From Rhopalosiphum padi (lineage: Eukaryota > Arthropoda > Insecta > Hemiptera > Aphididae): DNA of 64,000 nucleotides. Position 1 is the first letter of the stretch. Each line of letters opens with the position of its first letter. Location of the stretch: assembly GCF_020882245.1 (NCBI RefSeq), contig NC_083598.1, positions 1,791,178 through 1,855,177 on the forward strand, in the 5' to 3' direction. Under the pieces are notes generated by a model. It was not told where the DNA came from, did not search any database, and worked only from the letters and a program-made list of their open reading frames with translations. This document shows positions 26,001 through 37,320 of the stretch, piece by piece. The translations under genes were made by a program, and so were the position numbers.

Positions 26001-26376
26001 ATTTAAAAGTATGTTATTTTAGAGAGTTTTAAACAATTCATGTTGTGTCATTATTTGATTTCAGTCTGATACAAATCGTTCAAAGCTTAAATCAACTTCA
26101 GGAATCACACGTTCAGATAGTGTTGGCAGTGGATCTGGACGCAAATTTTTGACGCCAACCTTATCAGATCCTTCGGATAAAGAAAAAAACCGTAAAGCAT
26201 CATACAGGAACTTAAAACCATTGAATATGTCTAATCTGAATGTTTCGACTTCTTCGAGAGAACAAAGAACAAATACTCCTAAAGTTTCAAATGCAGTGAA
26301 GGAAATACATGAATGGTGGTTAGATCAATTAGACCACTATTCAGATATTTCATCTAGTGATGATGATAATTATTAA
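17008..26376 (+). CDS. na: NALCN / narrow abdomen sodium leak channel, 28 exons, complete
   Basis: Exons (phase-checked, 1732 codons plus stop): 17008-17109, 17176-17361, 17424-17647, 17721-17849, 17912-18057, 18118-18365, 18475-18696, 18753-18920, 18998-19189, 19266-19403, 19466-19672, 19756-19958, 20032-20160, 20242-20598, 22209-22461, 22525-22692, 22750-22958, 23063-23183, 23661-23794, 23851-24016, 24090-24284, 24363-24580, 24641-24864, 24937-25073, 25480-25616, 25681-25837, 25892-26008, 26065-26376. The product is the plasma-membrane, voltage-insensitive Na+ leak channel that sets neuronal resting excitability. Four six-segment domains are visible. Filter residues are E276 (QEGW), E551 (QEAW, where vertebrates have QEGW), K1119 (FKGW) and E1393 (GEDW), giving EEKE. 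The start matches the family N-terminus (MLGRKQS), and length equals the vertebrate protein within a few residues. The C-terminal tail is Ser/Asp-rich. Only the domain III K exon is seen; no alternative pore exon is visible beside it. Confidence 0.97.
17655..17684. repeat. AT dinucleotide microsatellite in NALCN intron 3
   Basis: A run of about 12 TA units lies in the 73-bp intron between exons 3 and 4. Confidence 0.85.
20632..20782. mobile_element. hAT-like MITE in NALCN intron 14
   Basis: The ends are CAGGGCCAGATATAG and, inverted, CAGGGCTGGATCTAG. Flanks TTGCTAAC and TGGCTAAC match at seven of eight bases, as expected for an old 8-bp hAT target duplication. There is no coding capacity. 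Confidence 0.75.
20846..20930. mobile_element. hAT-like element end fragment in NALCN intron 14
   Basis: It begins CAGTGGTTTTCAACC, a typical terminus of hAT-type non-autonomous elements. No matching opposite end was found before the next element, so its extent is unknown. Confidence 0.45.
21243..21882. mobile_element. TA-flanked pogo/mariner-like MITE in NALCN intron 14
   Basis: Terminal inverted repeats of about 25 bp start CAGTGGACGCCGCTT at both ends, with two mismatches, and are flanked by TA (21241-21242 and 21883-21884). The interior is AT-rich and non-coding. Together with two hAT pieces it accounts for much of this 1.6-kb intron, the largest in the gene. Confidence 0.85.
25164..25317. 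mobile_element. hAT-like MITE in NALCN intron 24, exact 8-bp duplication
   Basis: A 154-bp near-palindrome starts CATGGGCGGATAGGCC and ends GGCCTATCCGCCCATG. It is flanked on both sides by the identical octamer ACTGTATA (25156-25163 and 25318-25325), so the insertion looks recent. Its interior is GC-rich with G and C homopolymer tracts. Confidence 0.88.
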
Positions 26377-27022
26377 TAGATTAACTATTCTATTTAGTTA
26401 ACTTTTTATTTATGATACTGGATTCACAGCATAAGCTTCTATCATTCGTATATTCAATAATGTACTATCTTGAACTATTTTAGTGGTACAATCGAGGTTA
26501 GGGTATAATTATAAATTTTGATCATATACTATTTTTTATGTATTTATTCTTTAGTTTAATGTAGTGGTCAAACATACTTTATTTTTATACCACAAAAATA
26601 CTCGTTTTAGAATGATTTTTGTTTTATAAATTGGCAACTAAAGCTAATGCTATGAACTCCACATGGATCTTTTATTAATTTAACACAAATTACATACAAA
26701 TATTTTTAATACTAGCAATGATAAATTAGTAAAAAAATGTATTAGCAAATAGTTACAAAATAATCTATGTCTAGTTAACAAGTTATAAACTAAAAAATGC
26801 AACAAATAAAAATGTTAAGTTTTTAAAATTAAAGAGGTAACTTTTTTAACAAAAAAACTGTTTTTTTATTATAAACTCCATTTAGAATTGAATATTGACT
26901 GTTTACCAATTATGCTCCAGTTTTGAAACTTCTTAATATACTTAAAAATTAGAATATTAATTTAAAAGAATGTATGAATATTAAACTCCTCCCTTAAAAT
27001 ATTTTATAATTCTCATAATTAG
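26377..27022. other. Tail-to-tail 3' UTR region of NALCN and ACOT9
   Basis: No further coding is seen. A plus-strand AATAAA at 26805-26810 could end NALCN transcripts, and a minus-strand AATAAA (TTTATT at 26865-26870) could end ACOT9. They sit about 55 bp apart, so the two 3' ends abut without obvious overlap. Confidence 0.5.
26805..26810 (+). terminator. Possible NALCN poly(A) signal
   Basis: AATAAA about 430 bases after the stop codon. Others could be used in this AT-rich DNA. Confidence 0.35.
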
Positions 27023-30000
27023 TTAGTTATTTTCTGATTGTCCCTTTTCCAAGTAGTTGACAAAATCCAAGTACCGTCTACGTCCATCAATATAAAGCAT
27101 TGAATCTAAAAAGTAAATTCATTTTATTATTCTAATGAATCACATAATTTATTATTTTTACCATGATAGTTCTGAGGTAATACTGAATCAACATCATTCG
27201 GAGCAACATAAACATGGTAAAAGGAGTTTGAAGTTAAACTTTTTTTACTTTCAAGTTCTTCAACTTTTGCAATAATTTCTACTATCATTACTCTACCACT
27301 GGTATAACATATCTAATGAATTAACAAAGAAAATGTAGACATTATTATAACTTAAATAATATATTAATAATTAATACCTTTCCATTTAACTTTAATTTGC
27401 TACCAATTGGAACTGGTTTACGAAAAGTAATACTATTAATTGCTTGTAATGTTACTCTTGTTTTGCTGTGCGCACTTGCTACTAAAAATGCGAGTTCAGT
27501 AGCAACACGCATCAAATAACCACCAAAAACAGTATTATGTAAGTTCCGATCCTAAAATTGTATTAAAAATTGTTATAAATAACAGCAAAATAGTATTATA
27601 TTACTTGTTGTTTGTATAATATACTTCAGGATGACAAAGAATGTTAGTCTCAAGCATAGTATCATCCATCCACACACTATTTTCTGGTAGTAATTTATTA
27701 CCAATTATTGGCTCTTTTCTATCAACTGTTTTCATAAACGTATCATATATAAGTGATTGTTCTTCTGGCGTTGGCATTTTATTCAATATTGAGTTTTGGC
27801 GAGCCCTTTTTCTATCCTCGTTTTTTTCTAAATCACAAATTTAATTGATTTTGTCTATAAAACATGAAATGTATTTATATTTAAAAACGTTAAATTTTGT
27901 ATTTACTTGCAGAAAGAATCATTAGATTTTTTTCACGTTCCCCTGCTGGTACTAAATTATTTACCATGACAGATGACGTATTTGTTGGATCTCTAGCAAC
28001 AAATACAAAATGAGCTCTGGTGATTCGCTCAAATTTATCATCATTGAATTGTTCTAGCCACAAAGTAACCTCTAATGAAGTTTTGCCAACATGAGTTACT
28101 TGACCACTTAGAATTAAATCTTTATCTGGCTGAAATAAAAAATCTTGATTATTATATTTTAATTTTTTATTTTAAACATTAAAGCTATTAGCTTACAAAT
28201 CGATTAGCATTTATGACAACATCATCTACCAATAATGTTACAACAACATATGGTGTTGGAACATCCAGTGGTTGCAGTGGATTATAAATGTGCTTCATAA
28301 CAATCCAAACTAAAATTAAAAATAATAATATGATTAATTATTTTTTAACATTATTTTTTTCTTATTTTTACCTGCAAAAAGATCCATATCTTCTAAAAGG
28401 CGTCCTATTCGTAAACCTTTGAATGTTGTAGTGTACTTATTTTGCAATGCCAAATTAGTGCTCAAAGGAACTATAGCTCTATCAAAACTGTCCTATAAAT
28501 ATTATGTAATAATTTATTAATAATAAATTATATAGTATCTAATGAAATAATGTATTAATTATTAATTAAATCATAGATGCACTTAAAGTATCAATTTTAT
28601 TGTATAAATACTATATCATAACTTATTATTATCTTACATTCATAGAGCGAGGGGGTAGATCATTTTGTTGCTTTGGCAGATACTCAGATAACCAACCTCT
28701 ATCTTCATTTTCATATTTTCCAGATATACCCATTATATTGGATAGTTTTAGTTTAACTTAACAAAATTGAATTGTACTTTAAGTTATTTAATCCAATTAT
28801 AATCAAATAAGTATTTAAAATAATATAATAATAATTACTATCTTGCATAGTCTGTAAATTAGAGAAGTCTTTTGGCGGTAAATTTGTTTCATTCTTCCAG
28901 CGCTTATATATTTGTTGAACATATCCATGTCTTATGTTTTTTTTAAATCTAAAAATGAATACAACCATTATCAATATATTATGTTACTTAAATAAATTTA
29001 AAATGTTGCTAGTATTAATTCTTGTTAGTCACAAATGTTTATTACAGATGTTCTTAAACCAATGTGATAAGCTACAAAAATTAGTTACATTTTATAAAAT
29101 TAAAACTATCGTCAAAAAATATTTCAATATTAAATTTATAATGAATGTATCTACAGGTAGTTGCAACTTTATATAGGTCTGTAATTTATTAAAAAATAAA
29201 TATTAAAATACATATTTTAATGTAAAACTTTATGATTTAAAAAAGTCTATGTTTAATCAATTTCCATCATATTTATGTTGTTAGAAACTAATACGGAAAC
29301 ACATCTTTTGATAATTAATGTTTATTTTTTATAATTTTCTATTTATTAAACTATTAATATTAAACCAAACAGTTACCTACAATGTTTCTGATTTCTCCTC
29401 GTGTGTCATAGGAAGTAACATGATTGTGTATAAATGATATTATCAGAAAGAAATTTCCTAATCTAGACTTAGCTTTACAGTGACCTAATGCAACTCTCTA
29501 AAATTAAATTTGTCTACCACTTTACAACTAAAACTAGTTATACAGTTGCTATGTATTATTTTCTATGGTTTCAGATTTAAATAAAGAACAAATAAATGTT
29601 CAATAATTAATTAATTAATTATCAATAAACCAATACCTAAGTAATAACTCTCTTAGTCAGTTTAAATATTTAAAATCTTGAAAGCACATTATTATTTATT
29701 ACAAAATCAAATTCTTATTATCTACCTAGCTTATCTCAATAATATACAATAAAATGTATATAAATCAAATAAAAGGAAACACTTATTTCCGATTATTAGT
29801 AATCTGGTTAAAAGTGTATCATTAAAAAATAATCCTAAACTAATTGTTTCCACTATTTTAATTTACAAAATAAGCAAATTTTTTTTCTATTAATATTTTA
29901 CCATCTAGGTATAATTCTCTAATTAGTTTTTTATCAATTTAATTGTATCTTTATTAGTTCATTTTTATCTACTATTAAGAATATTATAATAATGCCATAA

Positions 30001-30513
30001 TGGTATTAATTAATAAGCATTGAAAAGATATGTTTATTAACAATAAATTATTTAAAAATGCTTTATTTAAATAAGGTCATTTTTTTTTTTAAATGGGCAT
30101 AAACCACAAGTATATATTATTATGTCAATATGGCATATTAATTAGTCCTGACCAATTTTTAATACATATCTTGTTATTTGACATAAAGAAAATGTCATGG
30201 AAACATTATGTTCACACTTTTCTAAATACTAGAACAACTGTTTACTAAAATAATTGATTGGGTAATAAATAATTATTGTAATTAGGTATATACAAATCAG
30301 TAATATTATTTATAATCAATGGTATAAAATTATTTTACTCAGAATAAAATTAATAAATTATTTTACTACAATTAATAACTAATAATAGCAGTTGTGTTAT
30401 AATTAATAGTGTTTGGTAGTTTAATAAAATTAAATAAATTATTAAAAATACTTTTATTATACTTACAAAGACTTTGGAGAAGTCAAGATGTTAACAAATA
30501 CTTTAGGACTCAT
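27023..30513 (-). CDS. ACOT9: ACOT9-like acyl-CoA thioesterase, 10 exons, complete
   Basis: Exons in transcript order: 30513-30467, 28948-28839, 28756-28638, 28492-28372, 28309-28197, 28129-27907, 27827-27625, 27551-27378, 27312-27162, 27105-27023. They join in phase to 447 residues (human ACOT9 is about 439). The enzyme hydrolyses acyl-CoA to free fatty acid and CoA, usually in mitochondria. Two HotDog domains are visible. The first covers GLRIGRLLEDMDLFAVWIVM and DKDLILSGQVTHVGKTSLEV. The second follows MPTPEEQ and covers ICHPE-like LCHPE, then HNTVFGGYLMRVATELAFLV, then ITFRKPVPIGSKL. The C-terminus has SMLYIDGRRRYLDF. Exons 1 and 2 were found by phase and by alignment of the exon 2/3 junction with the human DKLREIVG region; exon 1 is short and basic, suiting a mitochondrial presequence. 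Exon 1 is separated by a 1.5-kb intron. Confidence 0.92.
28949..30466 (-). other. ACOT9 intron 1
   Basis: This is AT-rich intron between the short first exon and exon 2. No gene, RNA or mobile element is recognised within it. Confidence 0.7.
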
Positions 30514-32330
30514 TTTATTTTATTATTTTTTTTTATTACGAAGTTATTGATTTACCAATTACTTTTTGCGTAATGATCATGTAAAGGATGAGATAATAAT
30601 AATCTGTATATCACACCACACCTACTTACAACTTAGGGAATAAATCATGAATCATTATAGTTATACAGTTCAAAAGTTTTTTAATTAGGCAATTAGCCAA
30701 CACTTGTTAGTTTTAAGTTAAGAGATTATTAACTAAATATTTAACTATAGATTGTACTTTGGTAGTTTGGTTTGTAAATGACGAATAAAATATCGAATGC
30801 AAGACTACTTAAAAACGATGGATTGAAAATTGACATAAAATTGCAAATGAAAATTTGTAATACCTACATAGTACATAATATTATAATAATGTATTAGAAA
30901 TTTTAGAATGTTATCTACAATATGTGCGTATAACCACAGAAATATGACAGTCAGCAAGCTCACAGCTGTACTATACATACAGATATAAGTACTATGGTGT
31001 GTAGATCACGTAGAAGTAAGTACTATAGCCTAATATCTACTGCCATAGTATGTTATCAGCAATCTTTGTAGTTTGTTGTAAACATAGATAATAAAGAAAT
31101 GTATTATGTATGGTTATAATAACATATAATTAATTTATCCATAGTATTGGCTATAGAGAGGCAGAGAGCGTTGATAAAATTGTCATGTGAAAGAGAGTAC
31201 GAGACCTGCATTTTGCAAGCAGCTATGCTCTATGCTGTCATACAGATATTGAGATATACATAAGTATATAACCATTAACTACCTATGTCCTATGCAATAT
31301 CATGCATAACTGCTATGTAATGCAAGTAGGTATCGTGATTGCAAGTATACTGAATAGTATTATTAATAAACTTTAGACTTCGACTACAGTTTATAATCAC
31401 AAAGGTTTAAATCACGTCTACAAAAATATTTTAGGACTGTATTGTCAGTTCTAAGTGTTTTAACTAAGACGCCGCGATGATATTATGATAACCGATGATC
31501 AGCGTTCCATAGTTTCCCGGTTGATCCTCGTAAATCGTAATGGTGGCGCAAATTGCAAGGAGGAGGACTTAGATTCCCAAATATGCAATGTATTATGTAT
31601 ATCATTTCAAAAATACATGTACGAATATGTTTATGTTTGTTAAATTTGTTAAATGTTAATGAAATAACAATTATTATTATAATATTTTTTTTTAATATTT
31701 TCATAGACATTATTGATATATTATCAATAATAATGTACACGTTTTATATAAGTTCGTCGTACTAAAAAAATAACATCTTTCATTTAAAATGTTTTACACT
31801 TGATAGTTGATATTTTTTATAATTTTTAAATTATGATTCTTAATTACCTATACTTTAGTAGGTAATACATTTTATATTGATTTTTTGAAATTTCAGTGCA
31901 TTGATAAAAGTTTTTGATGCATTTTATATTGCTTTTTTTGAAACATTAAGGATTTTTTTAATGCATTAAACTTGATAGCTCTAATGCAGATATAGTAGGG
32001 GCAGCTTTTAGGGGAGTTTAGGTGCCATGCCCCCAAGACATCTTACTCTTTATTTTGTCAAATATTTTCATTAATTTAATTATTTGCCAGAATGAAAAAT
32101 AGAAATTTAGATTTTATATTATAAGTAGGTAGGTAACAACAATTAAAGTAATTTAAATGTATAATATAAATCTTATGACTAAGGCTGGGATTTCGATGCA
32201 CTTTTCATTTTTCCTAGAGGTTGCTGTACGATGCTCGCCTGGTCACAAATCCGTAACGTGTAGCCCGTGTAGGTACATTTGAATGAGAACAAGAAAATTT
32301 GTTATGCATATTTTTGCATTTTTTGACAAT
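30514..32330. other. Intergenic stretch upstream of ACOT9
   Basis: No gene is recognised. It should contain the ACOT9 promoter next to 30513. Low-complexity T-rich sequence fills 31650-32000. A short patch near 31460-31560 is GC-richer but not coding in any recognisable way. Confidence 0.6.
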
Positions 32331-33230
32331 TTTTTTTTTTATTTATTTATTATAATTAAAGTGTTTCAGCATAATTACATGCCATTACAAGTTTGTTTAC
32401 AAACAAGTTACAAACGGTATTATTTATTTAGTTAGCTATTGATCTTCGTTTTCACTCGAATCTGAGTCTGAAAGAAGGAGATCTTGCAGTAAACGAGGTT
32501 TTAGTCGTCGAATTTTTGTTTTGTTTCCCAGGTTGTAGAATCGTGCGTCTTCGGATGAATTAAGTTTTTTGTGGAAGTTTTTGAACTGGATTATTATCCA
32601 TATTCCAGTCTCGGAGTAGAAGGATTCCAGTATCGTTGTGAATTTGTCTATTCCTCATAAACCATGGGGCTTTTAGACAAATTCTTAAAAATTTGTTTGG
32701 AGTATTTGTAATTTGTTGATTTTAGTTGAAGAAGCTATTGGGCAGGCGTAGGTTATCAATGGCCGAATTATGGATGTGTACAGTAAGATGGATGATTTCA
32801 TTTGGAGGGTTGATTTGTAGTTAACTAATGGGTAGAGAGTGTTCATTTTTGCGTAGCCTTGGGCGATTTTTTATTAATATAAATTTTCCAAGCAGGGGCG
32901 GCTCCAGGGAGGCCCTAGGGGCCGCGCCCCCTCTCCAAGACCATATTTCTAAAAAATTACTATTATATAATAATTTTATATTGTTAAAAAAAAAATATAA
33001 ACAAGTAAACTAGTAAAAATTATAACTAAGCCCCCCCTAATCAAGTCTTTGGAGCCGCCCCTGTTTTCAAGTCAGTTTTTCGTCTAGAAACACTCCTAGG
33101 TACTTAACTGAATCGTCTTTATCATCCCATTGTATTGGTTGGTTATCAATGTGAATAGGCTGGGGATCTTTGTATCGTTTTAAGGAAAATATTTTTGCTG
33201 CACTTTTTGTTGGATAAGGTTTAGCTTCCA
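32331..33230 (-). mobile_element. 5'-truncated, decayed jockey-type LINE
   Basis: Read on the minus strand, the end of a reverse transcriptase is recognisable despite stops. It has SVKYLGVFLDEKLT near 33080-33140, then SIIRPLITYACPIAS and APWFMRN further on. It is followed by a short 3' UTR and a poly(A) tail (T run at 32331-32340). It is interrupted by a MITE at 32893-33063. The clade call rests on these motif patterns. Confidence 0.75.
32893..33063. mobile_element. hAT-like MITE nested in the LINE
   Basis: The ends are CAGGGGCGGCTCCA and its inverse. Flanks TTTCCAAG and TTTTCAAG match at seven of eight bases, fitting an 8-bp hAT duplication. It splits the reverse transcriptase remnant and so arrived later than the LINE. 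Confidence 0.82.
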
Positions 33231-33853
33231 TTTTTTTAATTTTAACAAATTTTCTTCATTTTTTTAGAGTATTATTGGAGTTTTTGGGCCCAAAATTCCA
33301 ACTTTAAATTTTATTTTAAGATTTTACATGCAAACGCGAGTTTTTAATATAATTTTATATATTTTTTTTGTATAACGAGCAATAAAGTAGGTACCTACTC
33401 CGTACTCGTACTCATATCTCATATCGGAGAAGAACTTAGATAACGAGTTTGCAAAGTATATTTAGAATTAGGTACTATAATATATTAATCTGTTTAATTA
33501 TCTGCCGGAGCAATAAAATAGATACTAATATCTGACGATATCGTTCATTACAAGTTATTTTTATTAATTAATTTAAACAAATATTATTTAAAATGTATAC
33601 TAAATTTATTAAAAATAAAAACAATTTACCTGCATTTTTTAGTGCATTATTTAGAATTTTAGGGTATACTTTAGAGTTTCATTCCCAGCTCTTCTAGTCT
33701 TTTTATTACAATCGTCAATCAAAACTACAAAAGTACCTAATATTACAATATAAATTATTTTATTTAAAACTTTTTTGGAACTTTCCAAAAATATATGGTC
33801 GATAGTCAAGATTATATACACATTACACCTATTTTTTATTTCAATAATAATAA

Positions 33854-35533
33854 TCTAATATATAAAAATCTCGTGTCACAATGGAAAATATATGTCGCCT
33901 AACTCCTCCGAAACAGCTTTGTCGATTTCCATGAAATTTTGTGTGTATATTCATATTCAGTAGGTCTGAGAGAGTGATATGTAAGCTATTTTTCATACCT
34001 CTAGGTGTAAAAGGGGGCTCTCCACAAATATTTTTTAACATTTAACATGTAAATTGTATACCTTTATGCTTTAAGTAATATATTGATAATACATAAATTA
34101 AAGTGATATATTTATTTTATTATTTTTACTTGCTTGATTTTTAATCAAGTAAGTATGGTAATTGAAATTGAAATGAAAAAAGTCTGAATTTTTAAAACTT
34201 TAAGAATTTTTGTAAAATAGGAAAATGATAAAAATGTAACTCAGTTGTAATGAGTAGGTGGATAATTAAGCTAGCTTTAACATATAAAATATTAATGAGA
34301 GAGATCTGATATCACACGCAAGCGGTATAACGATTTGAATCCACAATAACGTCAGCGTGAACACTGAACAGTCCCAACATTTCTATTTTTTAACTTTTCT
34401 CCAAAAGACCAAAAATATTATAGCTAAAAAATTGGTTGATAGCTTATAAAAAAGGGATTATCAAGTAGATACAAAATGTGAGATTGAAAATTGTCAAAAA
34501 AAAAATATTTAATTTTTCACAGTTAAAAAAATAGTTATTTTTTTGCTAGATTTTTATTTAGCGTGGTAGATTACCCAAACTGGAGAACGGATTTTGTGAT
34601 TTGGGGTTTTGTCAGATTCACATTGTCTAGGAGAAGTGCTGTGAAGATTTTCAGAACTTTATCTTCAATCGTTAACTTACTACAAAGCTATAAAGCTGAA
34701 AAACATAAAAAAACGCCCAATAAAATGTGTTTTAATTTTTTTGAAGCTCTGTATAGTGAATTAATTATAAAAGATAAAATTCTGAAAATCTTCACTGCAC
34801 TTCTCCTAGCCAATGTGAATATAACAAGACCCCAAACAACAAAATCCGCTCTCCGGTTTCAGAGATCTATCTCACTAAATGAAAATGAAAATAAAATACA
34901 TTTACATTATACATACATGTTGCCATATTGTTGGCATATTGTATACAATTAATAAATTTCTAAAAATTGAAAATCATGAAAGTTAACATGCCGATCTCTG
35001 ACTTGGCAAGCGTTTTTATTATTATTTATAACCCCAATTGCATTGTTTGTCACATTAAATCTAAGTTATATTCAATAAAAATAGATACCTACTAATACGA
35101 AAATACCTAACTAATATATTTAAAAATTTGGTATTCGACGAGTATGATGTTCTCGATGCATTCCGAAACTACTCAACCGATTTTAACGAAATTATGACCA
35201 ATGTGTGCGATCTTCGTCATAAGATAGGATAGTTTTTATCCCGGTTAATGACCTCTTTACTATGTTTGGGGATGTGCGATTATTTAATCGATTATTCGAA
35301 TAATAGATTATTTTTAACAAATGATACATAATCAGTTAATCGATTGGAAAAATTCAACTCTAGGTGGGACAACTTCTGTAAAATTGTTATTTCAGAGATA
35401 TCATCTATACGACTATACTCCAAATCAGAAAACCAAAAATAGTTTTTATCCTTACGCTAAATGTTAGCATTGTGAGCATGTTATATAGGCAACCAAACTC
35501 AACACAGTTGCATTTTGTACGGGCGACAGCTAG
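33854..35533 (+). mobile_element. Helitron-like non-autonomous element (candidate)
   Basis: The sequence starts TCTAATATATAAAAATC after an A and ends GGGCGACAGCTAG before a T. This matches the 5'-TC...CTRR-3' ends and A/T insertion site of Helitrons. Internally, CTCCGAAACAGC...GATTTCCATGAAATTTTGTGTG (33900-33945) and a related ACTCAACCGATTTTAACGAA block (35170-35190) resemble repeats widespread in insect genomes. No Rep/helicase is encoded. A 3' hairpin is not clear. Confidence 0.45.
34577..34860. mobile_element. Foldback element with about 89-bp arms
   Basis: The left arm 34577-34665 is the inverse of the right arm 34771-34860 with scattered mismatches. One arm reads GGAGAACGGATTTTGTGATT and the other, inverted, GGAGAGCGGATTTTGTTGTT. 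The ORF crossing it is an artefact. It lies inside the Helitron-like element. Confidence 0.75.
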
Positions 35534-35957
35534 TATATTTATATATATTATTTATTATATAAATAGTAAATACACTGTTCATTTTTACTCTAAATAATAA
35601 CTTAATACACTAATTTTTGCTACATTATACAAATACTTTCTGACTATTTTTATTATAGTTTAAATATATACACACCAAAGACTGTCATCTTCTAAGACCG
35701 TGGTTAATAATAATCATAAAAATAGATAACGTATTGGACATTGCCCATTAGTTATTGAACAGCTGTGATATGTTTTTTGTTTCATGATTTTAATCAAAGA
35801 TAATTTCTTATCATTCCGTTTTTTTAACATTCGTTTTACTTCAAAGTTATACTAGTTGTAAATTATAGAATATAGATAATTTATTTAACAATTTTACATG
35901 TTATTTTTCTTTAGCTAAAACTATCTTTGTATATTAACGTTTTGCGATATTGTAGTT

Positions 35958-37320
35958 ATGGGACACACTTGGTCGGAATATGTCGCTCCAGAGACGACCC
36001 CGTTGAGAGACAAACCATCGCAGTTTGAACCTCATTTTGGTTTTTCGACTGAAAGACGGGAGAAAAGTAATGTATCAACCACACTTTGACGATATAAGTT
36101 TTGTCGTGTGTATTGTACAATCTATTTAATATCTAATTTGTTTCTCCTTTAGAAATGATCGCTTCACTAGCAGAAATGGAATCTGCTAAAGTTCCGTTGG
36201 ATGCCAGAGACTTTTGTACACACATGCTATTGAATTTAAGAGGTTGTATCAGGGAAAACTTCCCATTCAACCATCATTGTCATCACGAGAGAGAAGAATA
36301 TTATGAATGCCAATATCACGAGTAAGTCATACAACAGCTCTCAACAAAGTTATAAGATTAGAGTTTGTATTACTCTATTTTGCCCTTTAGTTCTTCATCA
36401 AGCTATCTGCTTCATGATTATACAGATAAAACATATTAGAAGTCTGATCTGTACTTGTTTAATTTTTGTAACAATTATAAGATACAGTGAGTTCCGCTTA
36501 ATGTGATTACTGGTTTATAGAATCAACTGTTTATTGGAATTAAAATTGAAAATCCTAAACCAGATATTATGTTACTAATGTTAATTTAACCTTTAATTAG
36601 AATCACCAAGTACCGGATAATTGAATCATTTTTAAGAACATTCTTATATCGTTTTAGTGGTATTTTAAACTTTCACTAAAAGAAAAAATAATTGTTTTGA
36701 AAAAGTTAAAAGGAGCTATTCAAAAATATCTCAAAAACTATACTTTTTGGTTGTTCCAAAAGTTATAGATACAATGTACAATATGTACATATATTATTAT
36801 TTATTTAATTTTAAATAATTAAAAATCATGTATATTATATTAACTAAATATGGATTTTAATTTCAGGCTAATATTAAAATGAAATTAGTTGATTCTCAAG
36901 TACAATCAAAAAAAGATAGTTTCTTTACTTTACTTTATTTTATTTTAATTCAATTTTAAACATACATATAAATATAAACTCATCAATAAAAAAAAAAAGT
37001 GTTTTATGGAATCAACCGATTAATAGAATTAAAATGATCTGAACCAATGTGATCACATTAAGTGGAACTCACTGTACATGAGTTGATGAAATATTGTTTC
37101 ATTTTGATAGCAATTGTATGATATCTTTTCTGATTTTTCTACTTTTGGATATATTTCTATGAGAATTTAAATATAACTAATTTAAGTGTTTGTAATTATA
37201 AATTTTAGTTATTTGGATCGCATGAAGGATTATGAAAGAGAAAAGCGATTATTACAAAGGAGATATCAATTGAGACAAGGTGGTGCACCAAATGCAGAAG
37301 AAGGCACTGTCAGTGCTTAA
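35958..37320 (+). CDS. NDUFB7: NDUFB7, NADH dehydrogenase (complex I) beta subcomplex subunit 7
   Basis: Three phase-consistent exons (35958-36066, 36153-36321, 37209-37320) encode 129 residues. NDUFB7 is an accessory subunit on the intermembrane-space face of mitochondrial complex I, needed for its assembly. The twin CX9C motif is intact: C58/C68 and C79/C89, each pair separated by exactly nine residues, which form the CHCH disulphides. The N-terminus MGHTWS fits N-myristoylation at Gly2, as known for the mammalian protein. The basic, Arg/Lys-rich C-terminal helix (YLDRMKDYEREKRLLQRRY) is typical. Intron 2 is enlarged by a TA-flanked MITE. A poly(A) signal AATAAA lies at 37484-37489. Confidence 0.95.
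36485..37074. mobile_element. TA-flanked pogo/mariner-like MITE in NDUFB7 intron 2
   Basis: Terminal inverted repeats start CAGTGAGTTCCGCTTAATGT, with one mismatch in the first 24 bp, and are flanked by TA (36483-36484, 37075-37076). Just inside each end a 33-bp block (TTTATAGAATCAAC...GAATTAAAAT) recurs in direct, not inverted, orientation. The interior is AT-rich and non-coding. Confidence 0.85.

Noticed and set aside
27605..27624. ACOT9 exon 7 extended to a donor at 27604
   Set aside because: Breaks the phase of the next exon. The donor after CHPE at 27625 restores the conserved CHPE-DRNLHN junction.
27641..27844. 67-codon plus-strand frame
   Set aside because: Antisense to ACOT9 exon 7.
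34563..34952. 129-codon plus-strand ORF
   Set aside because: It crosses both arms of a foldback repeat and has no protein-like features.
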